Source of the DNA: Psychrobacter sp. PG1
GTDB taxonomy: Bacteria > Pseudomonadota > Gammaproteobacteria > Pseudomonadales > Moraxellaceae
Reading direction: 5' to 3'
Length of the DNA: 64,000 nucleotides
NCBI RefSeq assembly: GCF_014897815.1
Contig: NZ_JABUZG010000084.1
Coordinates: 186,001-250,000, forward strand
A program made the position numbers and the translations under genes. This document shows, piece after piece, positions 18,651 through 27,491 of this stretch; within the stretch, counting starts at the first letter, position 1, and each line of letters starts with the position of its first letter. The notes under the pieces were generated by a model. It had not been told where the DNA came from and searched no databases. It saw only the letters and a list, made by a program, of their open reading frames with translations.

Positions 18651-19733
18651 TCAATTATCCAACATCTGGTCTGTCAAATATCTTGGAACACCTGAAAAAT
18701 ACCCCTTCATCGTCATCCTATCAAAGCTATAGACATGCGCATGAGGCGCTTCCCTACAGCGCCCTACTAGCGGTTGCTTTTGATCCGGCTTGCCATTAGC
18801 CAGCTCTATCAATCCTGAGCAAATTGGACAAGTTGCAGTAAACTCTGTGACTCTCGCTACATTCAGCCTATCTTTATCCCAATACATCTCAATATCCGCA
18901 TTAACGACATTAATATTTGCAAAGAACATAGGCGCTTTAATAACACGATAATAAGGTAGTCTATATAACGGCACAAAGAAATATCGCCAGTTAAGATAAG
19001 CCAGAGGAATAAATGCCACAAAAAGTATGGCTTGCCAAAGCTTAAAATTTGGCAAATCGCTTAGTAATAAAATGACGAGTAACGAAAATATAGCAATAAA
19101 GATATCTACCAAAAAACTTAGCATCAGCAAGATCATTAGCAAAACGCCTCGAAAGCTTAAGATCTTTAGCTCACCCTTTTTGAAGAAAAGCCGAGTGAAT
19201 AAAGATGGCTTAATCTCAGAAGCCGCTTTGCGCTCATAAGTAATACTACTTAAATCTTCGTCGTTCTCAATATTTTCATCAGAATCAAAAACAGCAGATT
19301 TAGCTATCTGCTCTTTCTCACACACTTCCTCATTTTCAATAGCTTTGATGCTCATCCATACGAGGGTTCTGTTTTTGGCACCACCCTCTGATACAGATGA
19401 AATAACTTCTGGTAAATAACCTATAGCATTAAACGCCTGTTCACAGTCTGGTTGTGACTCAATAAACCTTATTAACTCTACATTTAATCTATCCGTTTTT
19501 ATCTTATTTTTAGCGATTTCACTGCTTACAGTATTTTCATTTACGCCTCTAGCTTTGGCGTAAATAACTTGCCTCGATAGCTTCTCAGGCTCAAACTCTT
19601 CATCTGAATATTTTAGTTTGTTGAGCTGTGCGTCAACTATTATTCTTAGACAATGATCATAAAAAGTATTTCTTGGAAAATTAAGCAATTGTTTTTTGAG
19701 CTCTTCAAAAACAACTAAGTGTATGTTTTTCAT
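18651..19733 (-). CDS. Unknown membrane protein with CxxC domain
   Basis: Not recognised. 360 residues: a soluble, helical, acidic N-terminal part (1-180), two strong membrane helices (about 196-224 and 234-256), and a C-terminal domain of about 100 residues with a CPIC motif at 302-305, a third Cys at 326 and a His pair (HAH) at 331-333, possibly a zinc site. It sits upstream of and is probably co-transcribed with the Sel1 protein. Membrane plus Sel1 scaffold pairs occur in defence islands, but a defence role here is only a guess from location. Confidence 0.7.
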   Translation of the reverse strand: MKNIHLVVFEELKKQLLNFPRNTFYDHCLRIIVDAQLNKLKYSDEEFEPEKLSRQVIYAKARGVNENTVSSEIAKNKIKTDRLNVELIRFIESQPDCEQAFNAIGYLPEVISSVSEGGAKNRTLVWMSIKAIENEEVCEKEQIAKSAVFDSDENIENDEDLSSITYERKAASEIKPSLFTRLFFKKGELKILSFRGVLLMILLMLSFLVDIFIAIFSLLVILLLSDLPNFKLWQAILFVAFIPLAYLNWRYFFVPLYRLPYYRVIKAPMFFANINVVNADIEMYWDKDRLNVARVTEFTATCPICSGLIELANGKPDQKQPLVGRCREAPHAHVYSFDRMTMKGYFSGVPRYLTDQMLDN

Positions 19734-19844
19734 AGATAAATACCGATTAAAACCCTATTATATCCCCTATAGCAGTCTGTTCCAGAGGCAGAATTCTTCT
19801 CATAATTACCTCACTCCTAACCAACTAACAAGAGGATGGTAACT

Positions 19845-20741
19845 ATGTCAATGTCAATCGCTGTTAATGAGCAAAAGCAAATCGTCAATGTTAAGCAAGT
19901 CGAGCGAGGGCTGGCTTGTATGTGTTTTTGCTTTGAATGTGGTGAGCCTGTAGTGGCTCGTAAAGGTGAGAAAAATGAGCATCATTTTGCGCATCTCAAC
20001 AATAAGGAAAGTTGCACTATCCACCCTGAAAGTATCCTACACAAGTTTGCCAAGCAAGTCATTATGGAACAGAGGTATTTAACACTGCCATCACTACCTG
20101 ATGACGAAAATAGCGAGGATAAAACTTGGGAGTTTGATCAGCTGATTGAGGAACAAGCTGTTGGCTGTATTCGGCCTGATATAGTCGCAACGGTTGACGG
20201 GGAAATGATGTTTATTGAAGTTGCTGTGACTTCTTTCATCGATACCGATAAAGCGGATTTTATTAAGCAATTAGGTATTAAGACCGTTGAGATCGATTTG
20301 AGAGAAATCATTACGCAAGGTATTGAGTTGCCAAGTGAGGAAGCAAAGGATCATATTTTAGACTGCGTCACTAATAAGCAGTGGATATTCCCATCACCTA
20401 ACTTATTATCAATACCAGTAGCCCCTACACCATTACCTGAGCCTCTTTATAATTGCCAGAGCAGTACTGATGAGAATAGCAACGAAAGCTTTGATAAAGG
20501 CTATACGATCTATCGCTTTACCATCAACCATGCTTGGGTAGATGTCAGGGTCTTTAATTCAGGCATGGTGTCTATTAAGTGTGTGACCTATAACCATGAT
20601 GTTGTTGAGATACTAAAGCAATGGCGTAACGAAGGGGGTGGTCAGTACAATCAAAAATATAAGTCATGGAATTACTTCAAGCCGTTTTCAGACACTGTCT
20701 TTCAGCGACTGCAAGAAATGGACATGACCCCTACTGCTTAA
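19845..20741 (+). CDS. CoiA-like nuclease
   Basis: The protein resembles the CoiA-like family. It has an N-terminal zinc-finger-like part (C29/C32 in CFECGE, then HHFAH at 46-50 and a Cys at 57) and a PD-(D/E)XK-like core with RPDIVATV and FIEVAVTS (Asp about 112, Glu about 125). The ATG at 19845 has AGAGG at a good distance; the ATG at 19836 is too close to that site. A C-terminal domain of about 90 residues (YTIYRFTINHAWVDVRVF) is extra relative to short CoiA homologues. CoiA acts in natural competence in Gram-positives, but island copies are usually of unknown function. The gene at 20777 follows 35 bp later. Confidence 0.6.
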   Translation: MSMSIAVNEQKQIVNVKQVERGLACMCFCFECGEPVVARKGEKNEHHFAHLNNKESCTIHPESILHKFAKQVIMEQRYLTLPSLPDDENSEDKTWEFDQLIEEQAVGCIRPDIVATVDGEMMFIEVAVTSFIDTDKADFIKQLGIKTVEIDLREIITQGIELPSEEAKDHILDCVTNKQWIFPSPNLLSIPVAPTPLPEPLYNCQSSTDENSNESFDKGYTIYRFTINHAWVDVRVFNSGMVSIKCVTYNHDVVEILKQWRNEGGGQYNQKYKSWNYFKPFSDTVFQRLQEMDMTPTA

Positions 20742-20776
20742 ACATGATTCTATTTGATAATACGGAGAATAAAACT

Positions 20777-21313
20777 ATGACACTCACTACTATGCTACTA
20801 ATTATAATCCTACTAATGATTGCTCTACTTGTATGGACTATACAGCGAATACAATTGCAAAATAAGGCCTTGCTACAGAGTGAACAGGATGTTGCGCAAA
20901 TTAAGAACGAGATGCTTGAAAGAGAAGCAGGCTTTCAACAACAATTAGCAAAGGACATTAAAGTGGCTCAAAAGCGTTCCAACAATATGCAGCGCAATGT
21001 ACTAAAGGGTCAAATTGGTGAGCAGTTCACGCCCTTTATTACTGACTTTCCTTACAACCCCTCAGATTGCAGATTCATGGGTGAACCGATTGACTACGTC
21101 ATCTTCCAAAACTTGCACGAATGCGCCGATGGCAATGTGCCTATCGAGGACGTGCATCTCATTATTGCAGAAGTTAAAACAGGAAATGCTAGGCTAAACC
21201 AACGACAGAAAATCATCAAGCAAGCTATCCAAAATGGTCAGGTGAGCTTTAAAGAGCTTAGGATAAAACACTGTGAAGATACGGAAGATATGCGTGTGAA
21301 TGTTAGTGCGTAG
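20777..21313 (+). CDS. Membrane-anchored endonuclease related to Holliday junction resolvases
   Basis: 178 residues from the ATG at 20777 (CGGAGA 8 bp upstream); a longer frame from 20666 overlaps the previous gene and is not needed. One N-terminal membrane helix (4-20) leads into a coiled coil (about 25-70). The nuclease domain then begins with LKGQIGEQFTPF and has EPIDYVIF (Asp 106) and IIAEVKTG (Glu 132, Lys 134), a PD-(D/E)XK layout. This fits the Endonuc_Holl group (COG4741, predicted secreted endonucleases distantly related to archaeal resolvases). It likely faces the cytoplasm at the inner membrane. It is probably co-expressed with the CoiA-like gene. Confidence 0.65.
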   Translation: MTLTTMLLIIILLMIALLVWTIQRIQLQNKALLQSEQDVAQIKNEMLEREAGFQQQLAKDIKVAQKRSNNMQRNVLKGQIGEQFTPFITDFPYNPSDCRFMGEPIDYVIFQNLHECADGNVPIEDVHLIIAEVKTGNARLNQRQKIIKQAIQNGQVSFKELRIKHCEDTEDMRVNVSA

Positions 21314-21465
21314 TTCAGTCTTTCTATTCACTCCAACCTTTATATATACAGTCTCTATAATTTTCTTAAAACATATTTACTGGAAAAACAAAGACCATTC
21401 ATTAATCTCTAGAGAGACACTTAAGTATTTGTTTTATATAGACATTCAATGATAGAAATTCCATT

Positions 21466-21496
21466 AATAGTCTTTTTTAATGAAAAGACTATTTTT
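21466..21496 (+). terminator. Rho-independent terminator
   Basis: The 11-bp stem aatagtctttt / aaaagactatt (21466-21476 and 21483-21493) with a 6-nt loop is followed by TTT. It probably ends the two-gene nuclease operon. The stretches 21314-21465 and 21818-22051 are AT-rich with no gene I can support. Confidence 0.6.
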
Positions 21497-21568
21497 GCAA
21501 CAGCATTAATCCTAAATAAAACACGATACATTTTTAGTAAAACGTCATTATTAATGGAAGCATGACAG

Positions 21569-21817
21569 TTGCAAGTATATGACATTCATTACCAGCAAAT
21601 TCAATTTCATATAAAGGGGGTTTTCATCAATGATATATATAGGGGCTATTTAAATAGTACAAACAATCGTATAAAGTTATCTAAGGTAGAAGCTGAAAAT
21701 CTATCATACTTCAATAAAATTAAACGACCAGCGCTAGATCTTATATCAAATCAAATACATGTTGAGTTGTTGGAAAAACAAGCACGTGAACAGCTATCTA
21801 TCTCAAAGTCAGCTTAG
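21569..21817 (+). CDS. Small hypothetical protein (doubtful)
   Basis: An 82-residue frame in an AT-rich gap, opening at TTG with no good ribosome site. The sequence is not low complexity and reads like a protein (YDIHYQQIQFHIKGVF, ALDLISNQIHVELLEKQ). No family recognised. It may be a short real gene or the remnant of a larger one. Confidence 0.3.
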   Translation: MQVYDIHYQQIQFHIKGVFINDIYRGYLNSTNNRIKLSKVEAENLSYFNKIKRPALDLISNQIHVELLEKQAREQLSISKSA

Positions 21818-22051
21818 TGACCTAATACTAAGGATTTCTATCTAACTCCGAGCATTCTACTATTAACTTGTCAGATTCTTATCTACAAGTTAATACATCT
21901 GAAACACCCTACAAAAACTCTCTTCAAGATTATATTGAGCTAACACAAGTACTATAACTACGTGTGCCTTCATAAACTCAACAATACTACATGTGCATTA
22001 ATATGCTATATTATCAACGAAACCACAATATTTTGTTAAAAGTGACTTAAT

Positions 22052-23254
22052 ATGATTACTTATATTCGCTTTAATAATTTTTATTCTTACTCAGAGTCTA
22101 CTGAGGTGTCATTCTCTTTGGGTAAGCAACCTACTAAGACTGACTATGATTTTTATGTTGATACCACACAAGACCAGTATCGATTAAATAAAGTCACCGC
22201 TGTGCTTGGCGCGAATGGCTCCGGTAAAACGCAGCTATTAAAAGCCATTGCTTTTCTTCGTTGGTTTATGTGTGAATCTACTAGCAGCCTTGACTCAGAG
22301 CAACCTATTTCTTTTAGCCAATTTGCGCTAAGCAATGATGAATTTTCTGAATTTGAATTTGGTTTTTTACTTAAAAATGCTGATGGCATTTATGATGAGT
22401 ATCGCTATGAGCTAACGTTAACACAGCATAGCGTGGTTAAAGAGGCATTATACAAAAAGACCAGTAGCCAATTTAGCTATATATTTATACGCCATCATGA
22501 CGGTGACGAGCTTAGCTATAAGCATCGTCACTTTGTTATCCCTTCTTTAGCGGATGATGTGAAAAAAAATGCCTCACTTATCAGCTATGCCAATTTGCTC
22601 GATGAGCCATTGGCAGAAGCCATTTTTGATATGTTCAATCACTATAAAACTAATGTGGTCTCAATGGGTAGGCTTGGTAGCCTTAGCCAATCTATACCTG
22701 AAATGACAGAATTGTTTGCTAAGGATGATGGTTTAAAACAAACTGCTGAAAAGCTACTTTGTCAGTTCGATACGGGCATAGATGAAATTAATATAAAAAG
22801 CGTGATGATGGTAAACGAAGGTAAACAGCAAGAAGTACTGCTACCTTTTGGTGTTCATAAAGTGGGTGATGAATCATTTGAGCTTATGATTTATGAAGAG
22901 TCTAATGGTACACAATCAGCCTATAGCTTGCTTGGGCTCATACTGCCAGTACTTAAGAATGGTGGTGTCGCTATTATTGATGAGCTTGATAATGACTTAC
23001 ACCCCCTACTGTTACCTGCCATTTTTGATTTGTTTCGCTCATCGCATCATAATCCTCATAATGCTCAGCTTATTTTTAGTTGTCATACCCCAGAGGTGTT
23101 TAACTTATTGAACAAACATCAAATTTATTTGGTCGAAAAATATGAGCAGGCTTCAGAAGCTTGGCGGCTTGATGAGATGGAAGGAATTCGTAATGACGAT
23201 AACCTTTATGCAAAGTACATGGCTGGCGCGTTTGACGCGATACCAAATCTATAA
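22052..23254 (+). CDS. AAA15-family ATPase, RloA/AbiLi-like
   Basis: A 400-residue ABC-type ATPase of the AAA15 kind. Walker A is in VLGANGSGKTQLLKA (residues about 53-60 for GxxGxGKT). Walker B is in GGVAIIDELDNDLHPLL (about 307-318), followed by the H-loop SCHTPEVFNLL. The N-terminus ITYIRFNNFYSYSE is the usual start of the group. It is followed 11 bp later by a Toprim-like gene. The pair matches RloA/RloB, the same pairing as in the AbiL abortive-infection system and, in overall logic, PARIS. The expected role is a phage sensor that holds the Toprim partner until triggered. Confidence 0.75.
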   Translation: MITYIRFNNFYSYSESTEVSFSLGKQPTKTDYDFYVDTTQDQYRLNKVTAVLGANGSGKTQLLKAIAFLRWFMCESTSSLDSEQPISFSQFALSNDEFSEFEFGFLLKNADGIYDEYRYELTLTQHSVVKEALYKKTSSQFSYIFIRHHDGDELSYKHRHFVIPSLADDVKKNASLISYANLLDEPLAEAIFDMFNHYKTNVVSMGRLGSLSQSIPEMTELFAKDDGLKQTAEKLLCQFDTGIDEINIKSVMMVNEGKQQEVLLPFGVHKVGDESFELMIYEESNGTQSAYSLLGLILPVLKNGGVAIIDELDNDLHPLLLPAIFDLFRSSHHNPHNAQLIFSCHTPEVFNLLNKHQIYLVEKYEQASEAWRLDEMEGIRNDDNLYAKYMAGAFDAIPNL

Positions 23255-23265
23255 GGGGCTAGATT

Positions 23266-23787
23266 ATGGCAAAGCGCAAACCTACTAGGTCAGTCAACAA
23301 AACCACCCTACTCGTAATGGGTGAAGGTGAACACGACAAGGCGTTTTTAAGTCATATGAAAGACATCTATCATGAAAGGCGCTCTGGCAGTAAAGTAACT
23401 CTTGATTTTTCGAGTGGTGGCTCACCGCACGATATCATCAAAGACACGGTTAAAAAGAGTCGTCACGTTGATTATGATCAGAAGTTTATTTTGATGGATA
23501 GCGATGTTCCGGTTAAGCAACAAGATATTAAAGCAGCTAAAGATTCAGGTATCACAATCTTATACTCAACACCACTATGCCTAGAAGGCATGTTGCTTAG
23601 CGTACTGAAACAGAATATTCCTCATACCGCGCAAAAGTGTAAGAGTCTGTTACACCCACAATTGTCCGATAATCCAGTGTTACCGAAAAGCTATGATCCC
23701 TTATTCGCTAAGCGAGTGCTTGATGAGACCAATCATGCCACAGTCGTAATGTTACGCTCATTATTAGGCATTAAACAAAAAAAATAG
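23266..23787 (+). CDS. RloB-like Toprim protein (putative effector of the RloA pair)
   Basis: 173 residues. An N-terminal Toprim-like acidic motif is in LLVMGEGEHDKAFL (Glu 20 region), a DxD is in FILMDSDVP (Asp 78, Asp 80), and the family segment TPLCLEGMLLSVL follows. This is the RloB layout, normally next to an AAA15 ATPase. A Toprim fold predicts cleavage of nucleic acid (the target may be DNA or tRNA). It starts 11 bp after the ATPase gene, so the two are one operon. A hairpin terminator begins at its stop codon. Confidence 0.65.
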   Translation: MAKRKPTRSVNKTTLLVMGEGEHDKAFLSHMKDIYHERRSGSKVTLDFSSGGSPHDIIKDTVKKSRHVDYDQKFILMDSDVPVKQQDIKAAKDSGITILYSTPLCLEGMLLSVLKQNIPHTAQKCKSLLHPQLSDNPVLPKSYDPLFAKRVLDETNHATVVMLRSLLGIKQKK

Positions 23788-23812
23788 CCGACTCACTTTT
23801 GAGTGAATCGGC
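23787..23812. terminator. Bidirectional terminator between convergent genes
   Basis: The stem gccgactcac / gtgaatcggc (23787-23796 and 23803-23812, one mismatch) lies between the RloB gene and the convergent alpA-like gene. An A8 run stands on its left side for the minus-strand direction. Confidence 0.6.
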
Positions 23813-23823
23813 CGATCTATTAA

Positions 23824-24078
23824 CTAAGCTGATCTTGCTTCAATTCTGTCATTAATCCAATTAGCGATTTCGCTCGCTACCCACACTATCCTTACCTGTG
23901 TCAGCTTTACCTTCTTGGGGAACGTTGGATCGTAACGATCAGATTTTTCATTGATCATTTCATAAATCGTAGAACGACTAAGACCAGTATAGCTACTAAC
24001 GTCTTTGATACTCAATAGCTGAGGAATATGGTTGCATTGCTCAATAACTGGTTGTGCTATATTTAAGTTTTCCATCAT
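23824..24078 (-). CDS. AlpA-family regulator
   Basis: 84 residues with the AlpA/MerR-like winged helix: LLSIKDVSSYTGLSRSTIYEMI, then FPKKVKLTQVRIVWVASEIANWI. AlpA-type proteins of P4-like islands activate the integrase gene or act as excisionase. It heads the minus-strand run of maintenance genes and is separated from them by a terminator, so it is probably transcribed on its own. The island's integrase is 20 kb away. Confidence 0.88.
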   Translation of the reverse strand: MMENLNIAQPVIEQCNHIPQLLSIKDVSSYTGLSRSTIYEMINEKSDRYDPTFPKKVKLTQVRIVWVASEIANWINDRIEARSA

Positions 24079-24191
24079 TAGCTCCTTGTAAGTGAATGAG
24101 AGCGTTTCCTCTCATATACTTACCGAGTCCCATATTTATTTACGGCGTCCTATGCAGTCCTACCCCCTCCCTTATTTAAAGCAATAAAAAA

Positions 24192-24212
24192 AGAGCTGAG
24201 TCATTCAGCTCT
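24192..24212 (-). terminator. Terminator of the Gp3-like gene
   Basis: The stem agagctga / tcagctct (24192-24199 and 24205-24212) has a run of A on its left, giving a T tract on the minus strand. Confidence 0.7.
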
Positions 24213-24242
24213 CTCTTATGTCGCTTATGAACCTTAACTATT

Positions 24243-25154
24243 TCAGCTCACTGCTGTCACACTTTTCCGAAGACCTTGCTCAATGCTAGTCACATTGTGG
24301 GAGGCTAAACCACTCCTAGGCTTGCCTATTTGGTTATTACTAACAGCGTCTATTTCCATCGGATAAAATTCCTCAGCAACTTCCGCTAGATCATCACCAT
24401 CAATCTCAAAGCATGAATTCACATATCCTTGTTTTGCAGCTTGCTCTAGTGCTGCCTGATCAAAACCGTGTTCACTAAGCTCTTTATCTATCGCTTGTGC
24501 ATCCTGCACCGCTTGCTTAAGTGTCACACCATCACGTAGCGTTAAATCCACAAAGTAAATTGGCGTGCGATAGCTTTGCGTCGTGCTTTTACCGCGTAGG
24601 GTTAGTTGTAGTGGCAGACAAGACAGCTTATTACCGGATACTGCTGCAAAGTAGCTAAGGCGTGCTGCAAGCGTGCGAATACTGTTAAAGCCTGTGGTGC
24701 GAAAGATAAACGTACCCAGCTCATCATCTTCAGAGAGATTGGCGTAAAGCCTGCCATACGGCTTACAAGCACCGCCTTGCGCCAGTGGACAGCGATCAGG
24801 TGACGGGCAAGGATGGCTTTCAACGCCTTTACTGGTTCGACGCTGACATTGCTCACCATCACCCACGCATAATGGGCGTCCGGTCTGTCTATCAAACAAG
24901 GTGTACTCAGCACGTAGGTTTAGTTCAGGATCGTTAAACAGCATACGTACGGGAATTTGTCTGAGCTTGCCTTCGTTATTTGCACGTAGCTTTTCGTCTA
25001 GTGGATGATTGATCCAGCCGTCTTTATTTTGTACTTGGCTAGTAATGGTGAATTGATCGTCTTTAGCAGGGAGGCGCTTGCCGTCCTTTTGAATGACACG
25101 CCCGATGCTGATACGACCTAAAACTGGCGGGGTAATTGTTAGACCTTTAATCAT
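24243..25154 (-). CDS. Gp3-like (hydrolase/metal-binding, RDF-like) island protein
   Basis: 303 residues. A central cluster of cysteines (C96, C103, C116, C122, C130, the last in GGACKPYGRLY) and the following GTFIFRTTGFNSIRTLAARL match the group annotated as hydrolase or metal-binding protein, related to phage Gp3-like recombination directionality factors. In islands it is regularly next to a YqaJ nuclease and a DUF932 protein, as here. It may help control excision or take part in recombination; no activity is proven for these bacterial members. Confidence 0.65.
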   Translation of the reverse strand: MIKGLTITPPVLGRISIGRVIQKDGKRLPAKDDQFTITSQVQNKDGWINHPLDEKLRANNEGKLRQIPVRMLFNDPELNLRAEYTLFDRQTGRPLCVGDGEQCQRRTSKGVESHPCPSPDRCPLAQGGACKPYGRLYANLSEDDELGTFIFRTTGFNSIRTLAARLSYFAAVSGNKLSCLPLQLTLRGKSTTQSYRTPIYFVDLTLRDGVTLKQAVQDAQAIDKELSEHGFDQAALEQAAKQGYVNSCFEIDGDDLAEVAEEFYPMEIDAVSNNQIGKPRSGLASHNVTSIEQGLRKSVTAVS

Positions 25155-25200
25155 GGTGATATTCCTTCTGTTTTTGATAGGTTTTGTTTAGCCATAAAAA

Positions 25201-25223
25201 AGCCCACCTGTGACGGGTGGGCT
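25201..25223 (-). terminator. Terminator of the YqaJ exonuclease gene
   Basis: A perfect 8-bp stem agcccacc / ggtgggct with an A tract on its left, which is a T tract on the minus strand. Confidence 0.8.
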
Positions 25224-25282
25224 GTTATGCGCTTAATTGAGTGTCGTAATTTATTGATTATGATTGATGACTGAGACTTGGC

Positions 25283-26350
25283 TTAGTTATCGTTAAGAAT
25301 CACAAAGCGACGACTGCCCGGGCGTATTTTATTAAACTGATCAAGCATTTCAGGATGCGCTTTGGTTAGCGCCTTGCTATCAAGACTGATGCTGTCTTTC
25401 GAGCGTTTCCAAGAAATAGCACCTTTCTCGAATACTGCAATCTCATTATCTTGAATTAAGCTTTGCAGCTGATGCTTCACTTGATCGTGGCGCTGCTCTA
25501 ACTCCTGCATGTAGTCACGGTAGCTAAGCAGTTGCTCAAATAACTTGTTAGCTCCCTCATCTTCACGCAGATCAACCTTGCTTGACGGCTCAGGGGTTGG
25601 ATACAGCAGCTTTAGTGCACGAGCTGCTGACTCACTATGATCAGGCGTTGGTGGCGTGTCTGTTTCCACGTACTGCCAGAACAGCCGCTCATGCTCGATG
25701 ATGCTTGCAATCAGCTTCTCATCACGCTCAACCTTAAATATCTTGGCTTCATGTCCACAGATTAACACGCAGATATGCGCCGACGTTTTACCTGTGACCG
25801 CCAGCTGATGCTGCACTTGGCACGTCACATATAGCGGTACGCCATGCTTCCACAACTTGGCACCATGTTCCCCTGCGGTTTTACACTCGAGTATCTGCAC
25901 CTCATCGCTACCCGTGATTGCGTAGTCTAGGTTTGCCAGCATAAAGTGGTTGTCAGAATCAGGATGCTGCAAGATCGCATTGACGCGTCGAACTTTATTG
26001 CCCGTATGCTGTTGATAATATTTAGCGACCATTGGCTCCAAGGTATTGCCCCAGTACAGTGGCGAATAGCCATCAATGTCATCCTCTAAGTGTGAATGCA
26101 GACGACCAGTCTTAATCATCCACAGCTCAAGCATAGAGAGATACGGATGGATACCACAAGCTGCTGCGGCATCAGAGCTGCCAATGCCTTGCTTGCGTAC
26201 CTCAAGCCATTTCTCATGGCTTAAGTTTTTGGTGTTGACCAGACGTTTTGCGGTGGTTGATTGAGTGGTGGCTATGGGCGCTTTCACCTTAACGGTTGCA
26301 CGCTTGGTTTGTCTTAGCTGAGCGATATGGTTCAATGCGATTGTGTTCAT
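25283..26350 (-). CDS. YqaJ/lambda-type exonuclease
   Basis: A 355-residue viral-type recombinase nuclease. Motifs in order: WLEVRKQGIGSSDAAAACG; YWGNTLEPMVAKYYQQ (catalytic Glu); FMLANLDY...ILECKTAGE (Asp and ExK of the PD-(D/E)XK core); TCQVQHQLAVTG. The C-terminal 110 residues hold a coiled coil (YRDYMQELEQRHDQVKHQL). These enzymes degrade one strand of double-stranded ends and feed a single-strand annealing protein. No RecT/Bet/Erf gene is recognised beside it; the DUF932 gene upstream is the usual neighbour. Confidence 0.88.
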   Translation of the reverse strand: MNTIALNHIAQLRQTKRATVKVKAPIATTQSTTAKRLVNTKNLSHEKWLEVRKQGIGSSDAAAACGIHPYLSMLELWMIKTGRLHSHLEDDIDGYSPLYWGNTLEPMVAKYYQQHTGNKVRRVNAILQHPDSDNHFMLANLDYAITGSDEVQILECKTAGEHGAKLWKHGVPLYVTCQVQHQLAVTGKTSAHICVLICGHEAKIFKVERDEKLIASIIEHERLFWQYVETDTPPTPDHSESAARALKLLYPTPEPSSKVDLREDEGANKLFEQLLSYRDYMQELEQRHDQVKHQLQSLIQDNEIAVFEKGAISWKRSKDSISLDSKALTKAHPEMLDQFNKIRPGSRRFVILNDN

Positions 26351-26400
26351 GATGAACTCCTTCGTTAGATTTATTAGCGGTTAAATAAACAGCATAAAAA

Positions 26401-26422
26401 AACCACGCCTTAAGACGTGGTT
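26401..26422 (-). terminator. Terminator of the DUF932 gene
   Basis: A perfect 7-bp stem aaccacg / cgtggtt, preceded by an A run (T tract on the minus strand). Confidence 0.75.
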
Positions 26423-26448
26423 TAATTGGTTAAGTTTAATACAGTTAA

Positions 26449-27441
26449 TTAAGCCAGCATGAGCAGCGATTCCTCTAAACCCTTTTGTTTGAGCTTAGCG
26501 CCAGCACCGAACCATGCTGAGTTGAGACGGTTATCGGTATTCATAGCACGTCTTTCATGATCAACATATTCAGTGATACTGCATAGCAAGCCATAAGCCG
26601 TATCACGAGCGGCGTCAAGATCTGCTCCGCGTCCTTGACCGTTAAACATCTGCATGACCTTGTTCATGGCTTTAGCATTGGGTACGGCGTCTTTCTCTTT
26701 CTTAGCACTGTTAAACAAGATAATGTTGTTGTCCTGATCATTAAATACACGGCTAAGATAATTGGCTGCTTCTGCTTGGGTAACACGGCGCTCAGACAAT
26801 TGCTTCATCTCATAGCTGTGTTCATCCCACTGCTTCACTGAGACGCCCAATTGCTGCTTGACCTTATCGGCATCAAATGAGGTACTGTGTGGTACTTTAA
26901 TGACGCCTCCTGAACCATCCGCTAAGCTGATTGCCAAGGTGTTATTGCAGACCACACGTATCGATGTGAACTGTGCTGTGGTCGCCAGAGTGCCGTCACA
27001 AGCCGTTGCCAGTAACAGATATCCATTACTAACATCTTTCCCCTTAAGCGTTGCTGACTGGCCTGTACGGGCCAAGGCCCATAGCTTTCGACCTCCCTTC
27101 AATACCCCAGCAGTCTCAAGCTCAAAGTCAGACTGTTCCGTAAGATCACGATAGAATTCTAAAATCTCACGAGGCTGTACTTCCTGATATCGTTGACTGA
27201 CCACCGATAACGGCTCAAAGTTATCGCTACGGTACAATACCTTCTGCTCAGCAAACGGCAAGATCAGGTTATGCCCTTTGTCGTTGTTCGCCATGTAACT
27301 GACATCTGAGGATTCGATACGCCAATCAAGCCCTGCTTGCTTCGCCCAAACCTCGATAGGCTGCTTGGGAGCCAGCTCATTACCTAAACCATGCCAAGGG
27401 GTTTCGCCAACGTATGCCATTGATTCGATTAAATGTGCCAT
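26449..27441 (-). CDS. DUF932-family phage/plasmid protein
   Basis: 330 residues with the DUF932 signature: MAHLIESMAYVGETPWHGLG at the start, then YRSDNFEPLSVVSQRYQEVQP, TTAQFTSIRVVCNNTLAISL and a C-terminal HERRAMNTDNRLNSAWFG. The family is common in plasmids, phages and islands next to YqaJ nucleases. Function is unproven; pairing with the exonuclease suggests a part in recombination or replication of the island. It has its own terminator, so it is likely an independent transcription unit. Confidence 0.85.
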   Translation of the reverse strand: MAHLIESMAYVGETPWHGLGNELAPKQPIEVWAKQAGLDWRIESSDVSYMANNDKGHNLILPFAEQKVLYRSDNFEPLSVVSQRYQEVQPREILEFYRDLTEQSDFELETAGVLKGGRKLWALARTGQSATLKGKDVSNGYLLLATACDGTLATTAQFTSIRVVCNNTLAISLADGSGGVIKVPHSTSFDADKVKQQLGVSVKQWDEHSYEMKQLSERRVTQAEAANYLSRVFNDQDNNIILFNSAKKEKDAVPNAKAMNKVMQMFNGQGRGADLDAARDTAYGLLCSITEYVDHERRAMNTDNRLNSAWFGAGAKLKQKGLEESLLMLA

Positions 27442-27491
27442 TATGATTTTTCCTTTTAGATTTGATTATGGGTATTGGTTATATAGATAGG

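Noticed and set aside
22052..23254. OLD/GajA-type nuclease
   Set aside because: The ATPase has no fused Toprim domain; the Toprim motifs are in the separate following gene.
24130..24180. Second attachment site (cctatgcagtcctac) inside the island
   Set aside because: Only loosely like the repeats near the left end and not paired with another copy.
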